Below, piece after piece: positions 36,351 through 44,824 of a stretch of 64,000 bases of DNA. The notes under the pieces are model-generated. The model was not told where the DNA came from, did no database searches, and was given only the letters and a program-made list of their open reading frames with translations. How positions within the stretch are numbered: the first letter of the stretch is position 1; each line of letters starts with the position of its first letter. Origin of the DNA: Bacteroidales bacterium (lineage in GTDB: Bacteria; Bacteroidota; Bacteroidia; Bacteroidales; Rikenellaceae); the NCBI GenBank assembly GCA_910574205.1, contig CAJSYJ010000002.1, forward strand, positions 248,001-312,000, in the 5' to 3' direction. Made by a program: the position numbers and the translations under genes.

Positions 36351-36441
36351 AATTTCGGTTTTAAGTTTTTTTCATACTGCGAGCGCCGCCGCAGGCATCC
36401 GGTATCGGCAACGCCGTGCCTCAGTGAGCGCATCACTTCAA

Positions 36442-36449
36442 CAAATATA
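36442..36449 (-). promoter_or_regulatory. -7 box of pepD
   Basis: TATATTTG on the minus strand matches TAnnTTTG, about 92 bp upstream of the pepD ATG. Confidence 0.5.
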
Positions 36450-36525
36450 CTGTTTTTATATGTGGTATAATATAAAATAACCGAAAAAAACTCGTCGAAA
36501 ATTTTGTTTATAATATAAACTACTT

Positions 36526-36533
36526 TATATTTG
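36526..36533 (+). promoter_or_regulatory. -7 box of the membrane-protein/regulator pair
   Basis: TATATTTG matches TAnnTTTG, 87 bp before the ATG at 36621. It is divergent from the pepD box in the same intergenic region. Confidence 0.5.
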
Positions 36534-36620
36534 CATACGAAAGCCACGTAGTAACGTGCTATCGGCAATGAATCGAACAAGACACACGGAAGAACAACAC
36601 ACCTATAAACCATCAGCATT

Positions 36621-37205
36621 ATGGAAAATTCACAAATGACAGCCGCACAGAGCATCGATCTGATTGCCCGCACTCTTCGCGAAACGCGTCTTCACGTCGA
36701 ACGTCGCACCTACAAGCCATTCATCATCTGGGGCTGGTCGACCGTAATAGTATCGCTCGCCGTATGGTATGCGGTACGCACAACGTCCGACCCCGCATAT
36801 TTCTGGCTCTGGTTCGCCATACCCGTCGCAGGTTGGCCCGCCATGCTGGTCGCAACACGCCACAAGACCGACAAGGGTCATCTGCGCACGGAGATCGACC
36901 GCATGATATCGTGCACGTGGTGTGTACTCGGCGCCACATGTCTTGCCGTGAGCATAGCGGCCATGTTCACACACCTGCCCATACTCTTCATCAACATCCT
37001 GCTCATGGGCTCGGGCACGGCCGTAACGGGGCTCGCGCTGCGCTCGACGACGCTGGCCTGCGCAGGATTCGCCGCGACAGCCGCCTCGACGCTGCTGTTA
37101 GTGGTCACGGGCATAGATCAATGTCTCGTCTTCGGAGCGATATTTCTGGTAATGATGGTCATACCGGGACATATCCTGCAACGGAAGACCATAAAGGAGC
37201 GTTAG
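36621..37205 (+). CDS. Four- to six-helix membrane protein of unknown function
   Basis: This 194-residue protein starts MENSQMTAAQSIDLIARTL, has an amphipathic N-terminus of about 35 residues and then several membrane helices (IIWGWSTVIVSLAVWYAV, WFAIPVAGWPAMLVA, ILFINILLMGSGTAVTGL). Its stop lies 2 bp before a winged-helix regulator. Such membrane protein plus small regulator pairs are common in Bacteroidetes, where the regulator may control or respond to the partner. No function is known. Confidence 0.8.
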   Translation: MENSQMTAAQSIDLIARTLRETRLHVERRTYKPFIIWGWSTVIVSLAVWYAVRTTSDPAYFWLWFAIPVAGWPAMLVATRHKTDKGHLRTEIDRMISCTWCVLGATCLAVSIAAMFTHLPILFINILLMGSGTAVTGLALRSTTLACAGFAATAASTLLLVVTGIDQCLVFGAIFLVMMVIPGHILQRKTIKER

Positions 37206-37207
37206 CC

Positions 37208-37501
37208 ATGTTCAGGGAACTCGATCCGCTGCTGCACTCCGAGCTGCGCCTCGCCGTAATGTCGATCCTCGCCGGCGCCGACGAAGCCGACTTCGTATAC
37301 ATGCGCGAGCAGACCCGCGCGTCGGCGGGCAACCTGAGCGTACAGATCGACAAGTTGCAGAAAGCGGGGTACATATCCGTCGAAAAGGGATTCAAAGGGC
37401 GCATGCCGCGCACGGTATGCCGCATGACCGACGCAGGCCGCAAGGCCTTCGAAGACTATGTAGACGCACTCAGGAGTTACATAGGAGATATACGAAAATA
37501 G
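37208..37501 (+). CDS. Winged-helix transcriptional regulator
   Basis: This is a 97-residue MarR/HTH_34-like protein. The ATG at 37208 follows the previous stop by 2 bp. The helix-turn-helix is ASAGNLSVQIDKLQKAGYISV, and the wing is VEKGFKGRMPRTVCRMTDAG, typical of transcriptional regulators lacking an effector domain. It probably regulates its own operon with the membrane protein. Confidence 0.88.
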   Translation: MFRELDPLLHSELRLAVMSILAGADEADFVYMREQTRASAGNLSVQIDKLQKAGYISVEKGFKGRMPRTVCRMTDAGRKAFEDYVDALRSYIGDIRK

Positions 37502-37583
37502 AGTTGAGATGATCGCCTCGGCGGTGGACGACATCGATACGCGACGCCCCCGCAGAGACTGACAGCCCTTCGTTACCGCAAAC

Positions 37584-37618
37584 AAAAACCCCGGCCGCGT
37601 ATGAGGCCGGGGTTTTTA
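37584..37618. terminator. Bidirectional terminator
   Basis: AAAAACCCCGGCC and GGCCGGGGTTTTT form a strong stem with A- and T-tracts on both sides. It serves the plus-strand regulator gene and the minus-strand BI-1 gene. Confidence 0.85.
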
Positions 37619-37634
37619 TTTGACTTTCAAGGTG

Positions 37635-38336
37635 CTAATCCCTATTGCCGCCCAGAATGCGGAGCAGGAACAGAAACAGATTGATAAAGTCGAGATAGAG
37701 CGTCAACGCGCCCAGCAGCGCAATCTTCTGCGTGGTCTCGTCGACCGTATCCGCCGTCATGAAGATGTTTTTGAGCTTCTGCGTGTCGTATGCGATAAGA
37801 CCTACGAACACCGCTACGCCGACATAGGTAATGATCCAGTACAAAGTCGGCGACTTCATGAAGATATTGACCACAGTGGCAATGACGATACCGATGAGCA
37901 GCATCAACAATATGTTGCCCACACGCGAAAGGTCGATGCGCGCGACATATCCCAGAATGCTCATCGCCAGAAAGGTACCGGCCGTAACGAAGAACGTCGT
38001 GGCTATGGTAGCTTGGGTAAAGGCGAGGAATATTACAGAGAACGTAACGCCCGTAAGCACCGAGTAGAGGATGAACAGCAGCGTCGCAGCCGTCATGGAC
38101 ATTCTCAGCGCACGCGACGAAAGCCACATGACGACACCCAACTGCGCTAAGATCAATATCCATACGCTCGCGCGGCTGCTGAATATGGCCGCCAGCAGAT
38201 CGGGCGACGAAGCTATGAACCATGCCGTAAGACCCGTTATCGTGAGGGCTGCGGCCATTTGCATATAAACGCTCTTGAAGAGCGCCGAGACCACCGACTG
38301 ACGGCCGGCAGAGGCTGAAACAACTTGATTTTCCAT
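37635..38336 (-). CDS. Bax inhibitor-1/YccA family membrane protein
   Basis: This 233-residue protein has seven predicted helices. The family pattern includes LTGVTFSVIFLAF, ITYVGVAVFVGLIAYDTQKLKNI and a C-terminal LYLDFINLFLFLLRILG. Bacterial members are proposed Ca2+/H+ leak channels or partners of FtsH; no specific role can be given here. Confidence 0.93.
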   Translation of the reverse strand: MENQVVSASAGRQSVVSALFKSVYMQMAAALTITGLTAWFIASSPDLLAAIFSSRASVWILILAQLGVVMWLSSRALRMSMTAATLLFILYSVLTGVTFSVIFLAFTQATIATTFFVTAGTFLAMSILGYVARIDLSRVGNILLMLLIGIVIATVVNIFMKSPTLYWIITYVGVAVFVGLIAYDTQKLKNIFMTADTVDETTQKIALLGALTLYLDFINLFLFLLRILGGNRD

Positions 38337-38381
38337 AATTCCTTATCTTTTCAATAATTATCAACGTTACCTCGCAGAGCT

Positions 38382-39056
38382 TTATTGTCTTGCGCAGGAT
38401 CTTTTCCAAGCCACGAGCCCGAGCGCAGCGAATGCCGCCGACGTGACGGCATACACTTTAAGTCCGAAGCAGCTCTTGACGGCCACGTATCCGTAAACCA
38501 CATCGAGGACATCGGAAGCCATTTTAGCGCCGTTGCGCACGTCGTCGGGCAGCATCCCCGATACTACGTCCGAGCGCAGCAGGTCGGCCACGCTGTCGTC
38601 GCCGCCACCGCCCACGTAAGTATTCAGCTCGACGAAATCGGGCGTGAAGAACATCGCGGCCACAGCCAGAGCCACACCGGCGATACCGACCGCCGCTGCC
38701 CACGCATAACGCTTGCAGACGACAAGTATCACGGCCATGAATGCCACGCCCAGCGATATAAGTCCGTAACACGTATTTACGCCGGAGTAGGCGGGCAAGA
38801 TGCGCGCCGCGAAGTTGGCCAGCGCATCGATCGGCTCATCACCCATGTTGACCGAGACTCGGTACCACGACATGAACGTCGCGAATATCATGAATACGGC
38901 CATGCCGATAAGGGTCTTGTCGACAATATCCGCGCCGAAGCCGCCTGTCGACGTCATGGGGCACACGCCCGCAGGATAGGCCGCCGAACGTGCCCCGCAC
39001 GACGGGCAGTGTTTCATCTCGGGCGCGAGCTGCGCACCGCATACGCTACAAAACAT
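38382..39056 (-). CDS. Zinc-ribbon membrane protein
   Basis: This 224-residue protein has an N-terminal zinc ribbon (MFCSVCGAQLAPEMKHCPSCG, two CxxC pairs) followed by about five membrane helices and a loop with GGGGDDSVADLLRSDVV. Zinc-ribbon membrane proteins of this kind are common in gut Bacteroidetes and uncharacterised. It is 45 bp upstream of the BI-1 gene. Confidence 0.8.
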   Translation of the reverse strand: MFCSVCGAQLAPEMKHCPSCGARSAAYPAGVCPMTSTGGFGADIVDKTLIGMAVFMIFATFMSWYRVSVNMGDEPIDALANFAARILPAYSGVNTCYGLISLGVAFMAVILVVCKRYAWAAAVGIAGVALAVAAMFFTPDFVELNTYVGGGGDDSVADLLRSDVVSGMLPDDVRNGAKMASDVLDVVYGYVAVKSCFGLKVYAVTSAAFAALGLVAWKRSCARQ

Positions 39057-39216
39057 ACTCTTTCGATTTTAATATAATACGTCGCTCTCAGCATAGGCCG
39101 CATCGGTAATGCCGATTTGCGAAGGTAATAAAAAAATACCATAAACGAACGACGGAGAGGCATTTTCCATACCTCCCCGCCATTACCGCGCAGGAAAATC
39201 ATCCTGCCGGCCTACC

Positions 39217-40440
39217 CTACTCGGCGATCTCGGCCTCAACCTCCTCGACGGCAGTCTCCTCTGCCGGCTCGTTGATAGGCTGGGGAGTCACGGCGGGCTT
39301 AGGCTCCTCGTAAGGCTTCACTTCGACGATCTCGACGTTGAATACCAGAGCCTCGTTAGCACCTATCATGCGGCCTGCGCCCTCGGGGCCGTAAGCCAGA
39401 TTCGACGGAATCCACAGCGTGATGCTGCCGCCCTCGCCGACGAGCTTCATACCCTCGGTCCAACCCTTGATAACGCGGTTGAGCGGAAACTCGACGGTCT
39501 CGCTCTGCTCCAACTGCTGCTGCAACATATCGCGGCGACCGGCTTTCTGCTCCTCGGTCATCTCCTGATTCTCGTCCAGCTCGGCGATCATCTTGCGAAT
39601 CTGCTCAGCACGCTCGTAGCTCGAATCGAACACCTCGCCGTTACGGAGCTTACCCTCGTACTTGACGCGAACGATATCGCGGTCGTCCGTAGCATGCTTC
39701 TTGCCGCCCTTGCTGTTGACGCGATAGAGCAGACCCGACTCGGTCTTCTCGACGCCCTTCTTGCCGGCGACCTCTTCGAGCCACTTCTCAGACAGCTCGG
39801 CATTGCGTGCCGGCACGGTCTGCTGGAAATAGGTCATCAGAGCATTCAGCACTTCGTCTTCGCTTATGGCCAGCGACGCAGCGATATCGTCCTTCTCGGC
39901 CTTCTGCGAGTCGTCCATAGCGCGGAAGAACCAGTAAAGGTTGATCGGCGCATTCATCTTGACGAGGTTCTCGCCCATATCGACACCGAAGTTATAAGAC
40001 ATCTGCTCGCGCGTATACTGCTCGTCGAAGATTGCCGGAAGCTCCGTCATGTCGATCTGAGCCGTCTGGCCCTCGGCAGCCTCGGCCTCGCGCTCCTTCT
40101 GCATGAGTGCCATGCGGTATGCCTGATACTTCTCGCGGAGGAACGAATTGATCTTCTCGCGCGCCTCGTCGGCCGTTACGCTCTGCTTGCCGGCCACGCG
40201 GTCGGTAATACCGGCCTCGACACGATCCATATCGAAATCGATGCCCGCGAGCTGGAAGTGCAGGCTGAGACCCAAATTCGCACCCATGGCATACGACAGA
40301 GTGTCGAGCTGGGGAACCTCTTCGGTGTAGATCGCGATATTCTCGCTGCCAGTCTGGCAGTAATCGGCCTTGCTCTTGCTGCCGCAGGCGGCCATGCTCA
40401 CACACGCGGCGGCGGCCATAAGATAAACTAACTTTTTCAT
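39217..40440 (-). CDS. FKBP-type peptidyl-prolyl isomerase lipoprotein (long)
   Basis: This is a 407-residue predicted lipoprotein, taking the start MKKLVYLMAAAACVSMAACGS at 40440 rather than the in-frame Met 10 codons earlier. FKBP-N dimerisation modules (LSYAMGANLGLSLH and MSYNFGVDMGENLV) are followed by an FKBP domain (RVKYEGKLRNGEVFDSSY, WTEGMKLVGEGGSITLWIP, NLAYGPEGAG). The C-terminal tail is rich in Glu and Pro. It would catalyse proline isomerisation in the periplasm. It follows a second FKBP gene and nhaA. Confidence 0.93.
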   Translation of the reverse strand: MKKLVYLMAAAACVSMAACGSKSKADYCQTGSENIAIYTEEVPQLDTLSYAMGANLGLSLHFQLAGIDFDMDRVEAGITDRVAGKQSVTADEAREKINSFLREKYQAYRMALMQKEREAEAAEGQTAQIDMTELPAIFDEQYTREQMSYNFGVDMGENLVKMNAPINLYWFFRAMDDSQKAEKDDIAASLAISEDEVLNALMTYFQQTVPARNAELSEKWLEEVAGKKGVEKTESGLLYRVNSKGGKKHATDDRDIVRVKYEGKLRNGEVFDSSYERAEQIRKMIAELDENQEMTEEQKAGRRDMLQQQLEQSETVEFPLNRVIKGWTEGMKLVGEGGSITLWIPSNLAYGPEGAGRMIGANEALVFNVEIVEVKPYEEPKPAVTPQPINEPAEETAVEEVEAEIAE

Positions 40441-40485
40441 TACGATTGTTTTTAACTGTTTATGAATCATTTGTTATATTGTATG

Positions 40486-41181
40486 CTATCTGTTCCGGCG
40501 CTCCACGTCGAGCAGTTCGACATCGTAGAAGACCATGACATTGGCCTTAACGCCGAGCGAATCGCACCCTCCGGCGCCGAAGCCGATACGCGACGGCAGC
40601 CACGCCTCGACATGTCCGCCCTTGCCGATGATCTTCAACGTCTCCTGCAACCCCTTGCTCAGATCGCCCACGGCCATACGGACCGTGTCGCCGCGCTCGT
40701 ATGTCGAGTCGAACACCTCGCCGTCGACGGTCGAGGCCTTATATACGATCGATACGGTATCGCGGTTGGTGCGCACCGCCTCGCGCGGGTTGCCCAACTC
40801 GATGATCTTGTATGTCAGACCCGACTGCGTGCGCACGAATTTGCGGTCTGCGGCTCGCAGATCGTTGAGAAACTGCTCCTCGATACGTTGCACGCGCTCG
40901 TAGTTGTCGTAGTTCATGAATCTCAGAAACGACGTCCGCGCCTCCTCGGCGGTCATGCGCTCGCTCGCGGCATAGGCGTCGCGAATGGCCATACACACCA
41001 TGTCGACATTGATCGTCGAGTCGATCTCCATAAGATTGTAAGCGATATTCATGCCCAACACGTACGACATCGAATCGACGTCGTTACGCATCGCGGCACT
41101 CTCGACTGCGCCCTTTCCGCCGCCGCATGCCGTGGCGGCCGCGGCCAGCGCAACTATCGCGAAAGAGAATGCGCGCCTCAT
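40486..41181 (-). CDS. FKBP-type peptidyl-prolyl isomerase lipoprotein (short)
   Basis: This is a 231-residue predicted lipoprotein (MRRAFSFAIVALAAAATACGG). It has an N-terminal FKBP-N-like segment (MSYVLGMNIAYNLMEI) and a C-terminal FKBP domain (GEVFDSTYERGDTV, LSKGLQETLKIIGKGGHVEAWLPS, GFGAGGCDSLG). Its ATG overlaps the nhaA stop by 4 bp (ATGA). The conserved AYG flap reads GFGAGG, so isomerase activity may be altered. Confidence 0.9.
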   Translation of the reverse strand: MRRAFSFAIVALAAAATACGGGKGAVESAAMRNDVDSMSYVLGMNIAYNLMEIDSTINVDMVCMAIRDAYAASERMTAEEARTSFLRFMNYDNYERVQRIEEQFLNDLRAADRKFVRTQSGLTYKIIELGNPREAVRTNRDTVSIVYKASTVDGEVFDSTYERGDTVRMAVGDLSKGLQETLKIIGKGGHVEAWLPSRIGFGAGGCDSLGVKANVMVFYDVELLDVERRNR

Positions 41182-42590
41182 CGGTCGACGTGTTTTTTCG
41201 CGCCGCGGCGCGAGAACAGGATGATGAGAGCGGAGCCCAGCAGCGCAGCGCAGGCCGATCCCATGAGTATCGCGATCTTGCCCTTGTCGATGAACTCGGC
41301 ATGGGTCTGCTTGTCGAATGCGAGCGAGTCGACGAAGATCGACATCGTAAAGCCTATACCGCCCAGACATGCCACCGCCAGCAGCATCTTCCACGAAGCA
41401 CCCGCCGGACGCTCGGCGATGCCGCACTTGACTGCGATGAGGCTCGTCAGCCAGATGCCCAGAGGCTTGCCCACCAGAAGGCCGAAGAATATGCCCATGC
41501 CTACCGAGCCCCACTCGGCTGAGTACTGGAATATGTCGAAATACTCCAACGATTCGATCTTGACACCGGCATTGGCCAGTGCGAAAACAGGCATTATAAG
41601 GAATGTCACGTAGGGCGACAGTGCATATTCCAGACGATGACTCATGCCGGCCGACCCGTCGGAGAGCTGCTTCATGCGGCGAAGATTGTAGCGATAGACC
41701 TCCTCCGCCTCCTCGTGATCCTCGATCTGCGTCGAGGCCAGAATACTCTTCTCGATCATATCGGCCTTATGCAGGAAATAGGCCTTGTTGTAACGCGGAC
41801 GCGACGGGATGAGCATCGCCATGGCCACACCCGATATGGTGGCATGGATGCCCGAATAGTAGAACAGCACCCATATTACCACCGCCGGCACCATATAGGC
41901 GAACATACGCTTTTCGCCCATACGATTCATGTAGTAGACGGCGACCATTATCAGCACGGCTATGCCCAGCAGCGCCATGTTCGGAGCCTCGCCGTAGAAG
42001 AAAGCTATGACAAGTATGGCGCCAAGATCGTCGGCTATGGCGAGCGCCGTAAGGAACACCTTCAACGATATGGGCACACGGTCGCCCAGAAGCGACATTA
42101 TACCTATGGCGAATGCTATGTCGGTCGCCGTCGGGATACCCCAGCCGTGAGCCACGCCCGTCGAGCCGTTGAACAGCGTATATATCAACGCCGGGAAAAG
42201 CATACCGCCGGCAGCGGCTATCACAGGCAGGGCGGCCTTCTTGGGCGACGAGAGCTGACCGTGCATGATCTCGCGCTTGATCTCCAAACCGACGGTAAAG
42301 AAAAATATCACCATAAGGCCGTCGTTGATGATCTTCTCGACGGTCATCCCGCGCGGGAAAGTGCCCTCGACGCGATGCAGCGCATCGTGACCGGTGCTGT
42401 AAAATATCGACAGATCCATGTGCAGCAGATCGTGATATATGTCCGACGTAGCCGGCAGATTGGCCAGCAGCATGGCCACCGCGACGCAGAGTATCAGCAC
42501 GACGCCTCCGGCCCACGGAGCTTTGAGAAAGTTCCGGCCTCTCTCGGCCAGAACGTAACGGTGTTTGACCCACCCGTACTTGGTAAACAT
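41178..42590 (-). CDS. nhaA: Na+/H+ antiporter NhaA
   Basis: This is a 470-residue inner-membrane antiporter with 12 helices. The family signatures STGVAHGWGIPTATDIAFAIG and LTALAIADDLGAILVIAFFY hold the essential paired aspartates. A hydrophilic insert of about 60 residues (ADMIEKSILASTQIEDHEEAEEV) follows helix 8, as in longer NhaA forms. It is translationally coupled to a periplasmic FKBP lipoprotein. Confidence 0.97.
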   Translation of the reverse strand: MFTKYGWVKHRYVLAERGRNFLKAPWAGGVVLILCVAVAMLLANLPATSDIYHDLLHMDLSIFYSTGHDALHRVEGTFPRGMTVEKIINDGLMVIFFFTVGLEIKREIMHGQLSSPKKAALPVIAAAGGMLFPALIYTLFNGSTGVAHGWGIPTATDIAFAIGIMSLLGDRVPISLKVFLTALAIADDLGAILVIAFFYGEAPNMALLGIAVLIMVAVYYMNRMGEKRMFAYMVPAVVIWVLFYYSGIHATISGVAMAMLIPSRPRYNKAYFLHKADMIEKSILASTQIEDHEEAEEVYRYNLRRMKQLSDGSAGMSHRLEYALSPYVTFLIMPVFALANAGVKIESLEYFDIFQYSAEWGSVGMGIFFGLLVGKPLGIWLTSLIAVKCGIAERPAGASWKMLLAVACLGGIGFTMSIFVDSLAFDKQTHAEFIDKGKIAILMGSACAALLGSALIILFSRRGAKKHVDR

Positions 42591-42611
42591 ATTATAATCG
42601 GTTTAGTTTTA

Positions 42612-43670
42612 TCATATCACATCCGGCGCATCGACATGCTTCAACGCCGCGCCGCATAGCTTGAACAACATCCTCGCGGCCACGACCGCATCGATCCTGT
42701 CCTCGATCACGGGCACGACTTCCACCAGATCGAAGCCGACAATGCTGCGCCCCGAATCGGCTATGCGCCCCAGCAAGTAGGTAGCCTCGACGAACGACAG
42801 TCCGCCCGGCACGGGCGTGCCCGTGTGCGGGCAGCACTCCACCGAAAGGCCGTCTATGTCGAGCGATACGTATACCTTCTGCGGCAGGCTTTCGATGATG
42901 CGGTCGCATTGCTCGCGCCATGTCATACCCTCCGCCCTCTGCGTCGAAAGGAGATGTCCCGAGAACATCGCTATGCGCTCGTCGGACTGTGCACGCTCCC
43001 ACTCCCTGTGCGAGAACTCCCTCACACCGACCTGCACCAGACGCTCGATCTGGGGCACGTCGCGCAGCACGTTCGACATTATGGAGGCATGCGAGTGCTC
43101 GAAACCCTCGTAGGAGTCCCTCAGGTCGCAGTGCGCGTCGATCTGCAACACGCCGAACGAGCCGTGACGCTCGCCGACGGCGCGTATCAAACCGTAGGCC
43201 GTCGAGTGGTCGCCGCCGACCAGACCGACGATCCTTCCCTCGGCGAGCCAGTGCTGCGACTGGGCGAATATCTTGCCGTTGACCTCGGCCGAAGCCTCGT
43301 TTATCTTGCGCACCTTGCGCGCGTAGAACTCGTCGGCTATGATGCGGCTGCCGCCCTCTTCGAGGTTTGCGATCACACGCTCGGCATCGCGCCGCAGGCG
43401 GTGCGAGACATCCTGTATCGAGTAGTCGATAGGCGCCGTGGCTATGCCCTTGCGCCATGCGTCGGGAGCTGCCGGATCGTAAAAATCGATCTGGCGCGAC
43501 ACATCTATTATCGCGTCGGGGGCATAAGAGGTGCCCGCCCTGTATGATACCGTGACATCCCACGGAGCCGATATCAACACCAGTGCCGAGTCCTCCGGCC
43601 GCAGCGGCATGCCGAAATAGTTGCCGTTGTCGGAGATTACCTCCTCGGGATCGAAGCTGCCTACATCCAT
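42612..43670 (-). CDS. Agmatinase/arginase-family ureohydrolase
   Basis: This 352-residue manganese hydrolase has the metal-ligand motifs GLVGGDHSTAYG, QIDAHCDLRDSYEG and VSLDIDGLSVECCPHTGTP. It probably releases urea from agmatine (polyamine synthesis); arginine or guanidino acids are alternatives. It is 21 bp upstream of nhaA. A TATATTTG box at 43692-43699 precedes it. Confidence 0.9.
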   Translation of the reverse strand: MDVGSFDPEEVISDNGNYFGMPLRPEDSALVLISAPWDVTVSYRAGTSYAPDAIIDVSRQIDFYDPAAPDAWRKGIATAPIDYSIQDVSHRLRRDAERVIANLEEGGSRIIADEFYARKVRKINEASAEVNGKIFAQSQHWLAEGRIVGLVGGDHSTAYGLIRAVGERHGSFGVLQIDAHCDLRDSYEGFEHSHASIMSNVLRDVPQIERLVQVGVREFSHREWERAQSDERIAMFSGHLLSTQRAEGMTWREQCDRIIESLPQKVYVSLDIDGLSVECCPHTGTPVPGGLSFVEATYLLGRIADSGRSIVGFDLVEVVPVIEDRIDAVVAARMLFKLCGAALKHVDAPDVI

Positions 43671-43691
43671 AATGCGTCGGTTTTAATCGTG

Positions 43692-43699
43692 CAAATATA
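43692..43699 (-). promoter_or_regulatory. -7 box of the agmatinase-nhaA-FKBP operon
   Basis: TATATTTG on the minus strand matches TAnnTTTG, 22 bp upstream of the ureohydrolase ATG. Confidence 0.55.
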
Positions 43700-43733
43700 C
43701 ATAAAATTTATCGTACCGTCACCCATAATTGCA

Positions 43734-43741
43734 TATCTTTG
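43734..43741 (+). promoter_or_regulatory. -7 box of pdxB
   Basis: TATCTTTG matches TAnnTTTG, 33 bp before the pdxB ATG. It is divergent from the agmatinase box. Confidence 0.55.
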
Positions 43742-43773
43742 TCCTGCAAAAGAGATTAAAATATCCGAATGCG

Positions 43774-44769
43774 ATGAAAGTAATTATCGACAGAGACATT
43801 CCGTTCGTCGGGGGGCTGCTCGAACCCTACGCCGAAGTGCTTTATCAGCGCGGCGAGCTGATCGACGCACGCGCCGCGGCCGACTGCGACGCCATGCTGA
43901 TACGAACGCGCACCAGATGCGATGCAGCGCTGCTCGACTCTTCGCGCGTCAGGTTCATAGCCACCGCCACGATCGGATACGACCATATAGACACCCGCTA
44001 CTGCCGCGAGCATGCGATCGAGGTGCGGCGCGCCGAAGGGTGCAACGCCCGCGGCGTATTGCAGTGGGTGGCGGGAGCGCTGGCGCATCTGCTCGCCGCC
44101 GACCACCTGACACCCGACCGATGCACACTGGGCATCGTGGGCGTGGGACATATCGGCTCACTTGTGGAGCGGTACGCCCGCCACTGGGGCTTTCGGGTGC
44201 TGTGCTGCGATCCGCCGCGACAGGTGCGCGAGGGCGGCGATTTCATTCCGCTCGACGAGCTTGCCGCACGCGCCGACATACTTACGTTCCACACCCCGCT
44301 CGACGACACCACACGCCGCATGGTCGACGGCAGGCTGCTGTCGCTCACGCGCCCCGGCGCCATTATCCTCAACGCCTCGCGCGGAGAGGTGGTCGACGGC
44401 CGTGCGCTGCTCGCATCAGGCCGCCGCTATGTCCTCGACGTATGGGAGCACGAGCCGCATATAGACCGCAGCGTGCTCGACGGCGCCCTTTACGCCACAA
44501 CGCACATCGCCGGCTACTCGGCTCAGGGCAAGGCCAATGCCTCGGCAGCCGTGATACGCAGTCTGGCCGAGCGGTTCGACCTGCCGCTCAAAGAGTGGTA
44601 TCCGCAGCAGGTCGCCCCCGTCGAGCCGCAGCTTATATCGTGGAACGATATGTGCCGCACGATCGACAGCCGTTTCGACATCGAAGCCGAGACGCACCGG
44701 CTGCGCGCCGAACCGGAAGCGTTCGAACGCATACGCAGCACTTACGACTACCGGCAGGAGTATTTTTAG
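43774..44769 (+). CDS. pdxB: 4-phosphoerythronate dehydrogenase
   Basis: This is a D-2-hydroxyacid dehydrogenase of the PdxB type for pyridoxal phosphate synthesis. The start MKVIIDRDIPFVGGLLEPYA gives 331 residues. The NAD-binding loop is LGIVGVGHIGSLVERYA, the catalytic region THIAGYSAQGKANAS and the specific start DRDIPF; a short C-terminal domain follows. The length and the C-terminus suit PdxB better than SerA. Confidence 0.93.
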   Translation: MKVIIDRDIPFVGGLLEPYAEVLYQRGELIDARAAADCDAMLIRTRTRCDAALLDSSRVRFIATATIGYDHIDTRYCREHAIEVRRAEGCNARGVLQWVAGALAHLLAADHLTPDRCTLGIVGVGHIGSLVERYARHWGFRVLCCDPPRQVREGGDFIPLDELAARADILTFHTPLDDTTRRMVDGRLLSLTRPGAIILNASRGEVVDGRALLASGRRYVLDVWEHEPHIDRSVLDGALYATTHIAGYSAQGKANASAAVIRSLAERFDLPLKEWYPQQVAPVEPQLISWNDMCRTIDSRFDIEAETHRLRAEPEAFERIRSTYDYRQEYF

Positions 44770-44799
44770 CGCGAAAGTACATCGTAATACTTATTTTGT

Positions 44800-44807
44800 T
44801 ATTTTTG
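44800..44807 (+). promoter_or_regulatory. -7 box of pyrD-cinA-pncB
   Basis: TATTTTTG matches TAnnTTTG, 17 bp before the pyrD ATG. Confidence 0.5.
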
Positions 44808-44824
44808 TCGAAAATTATTCACGG

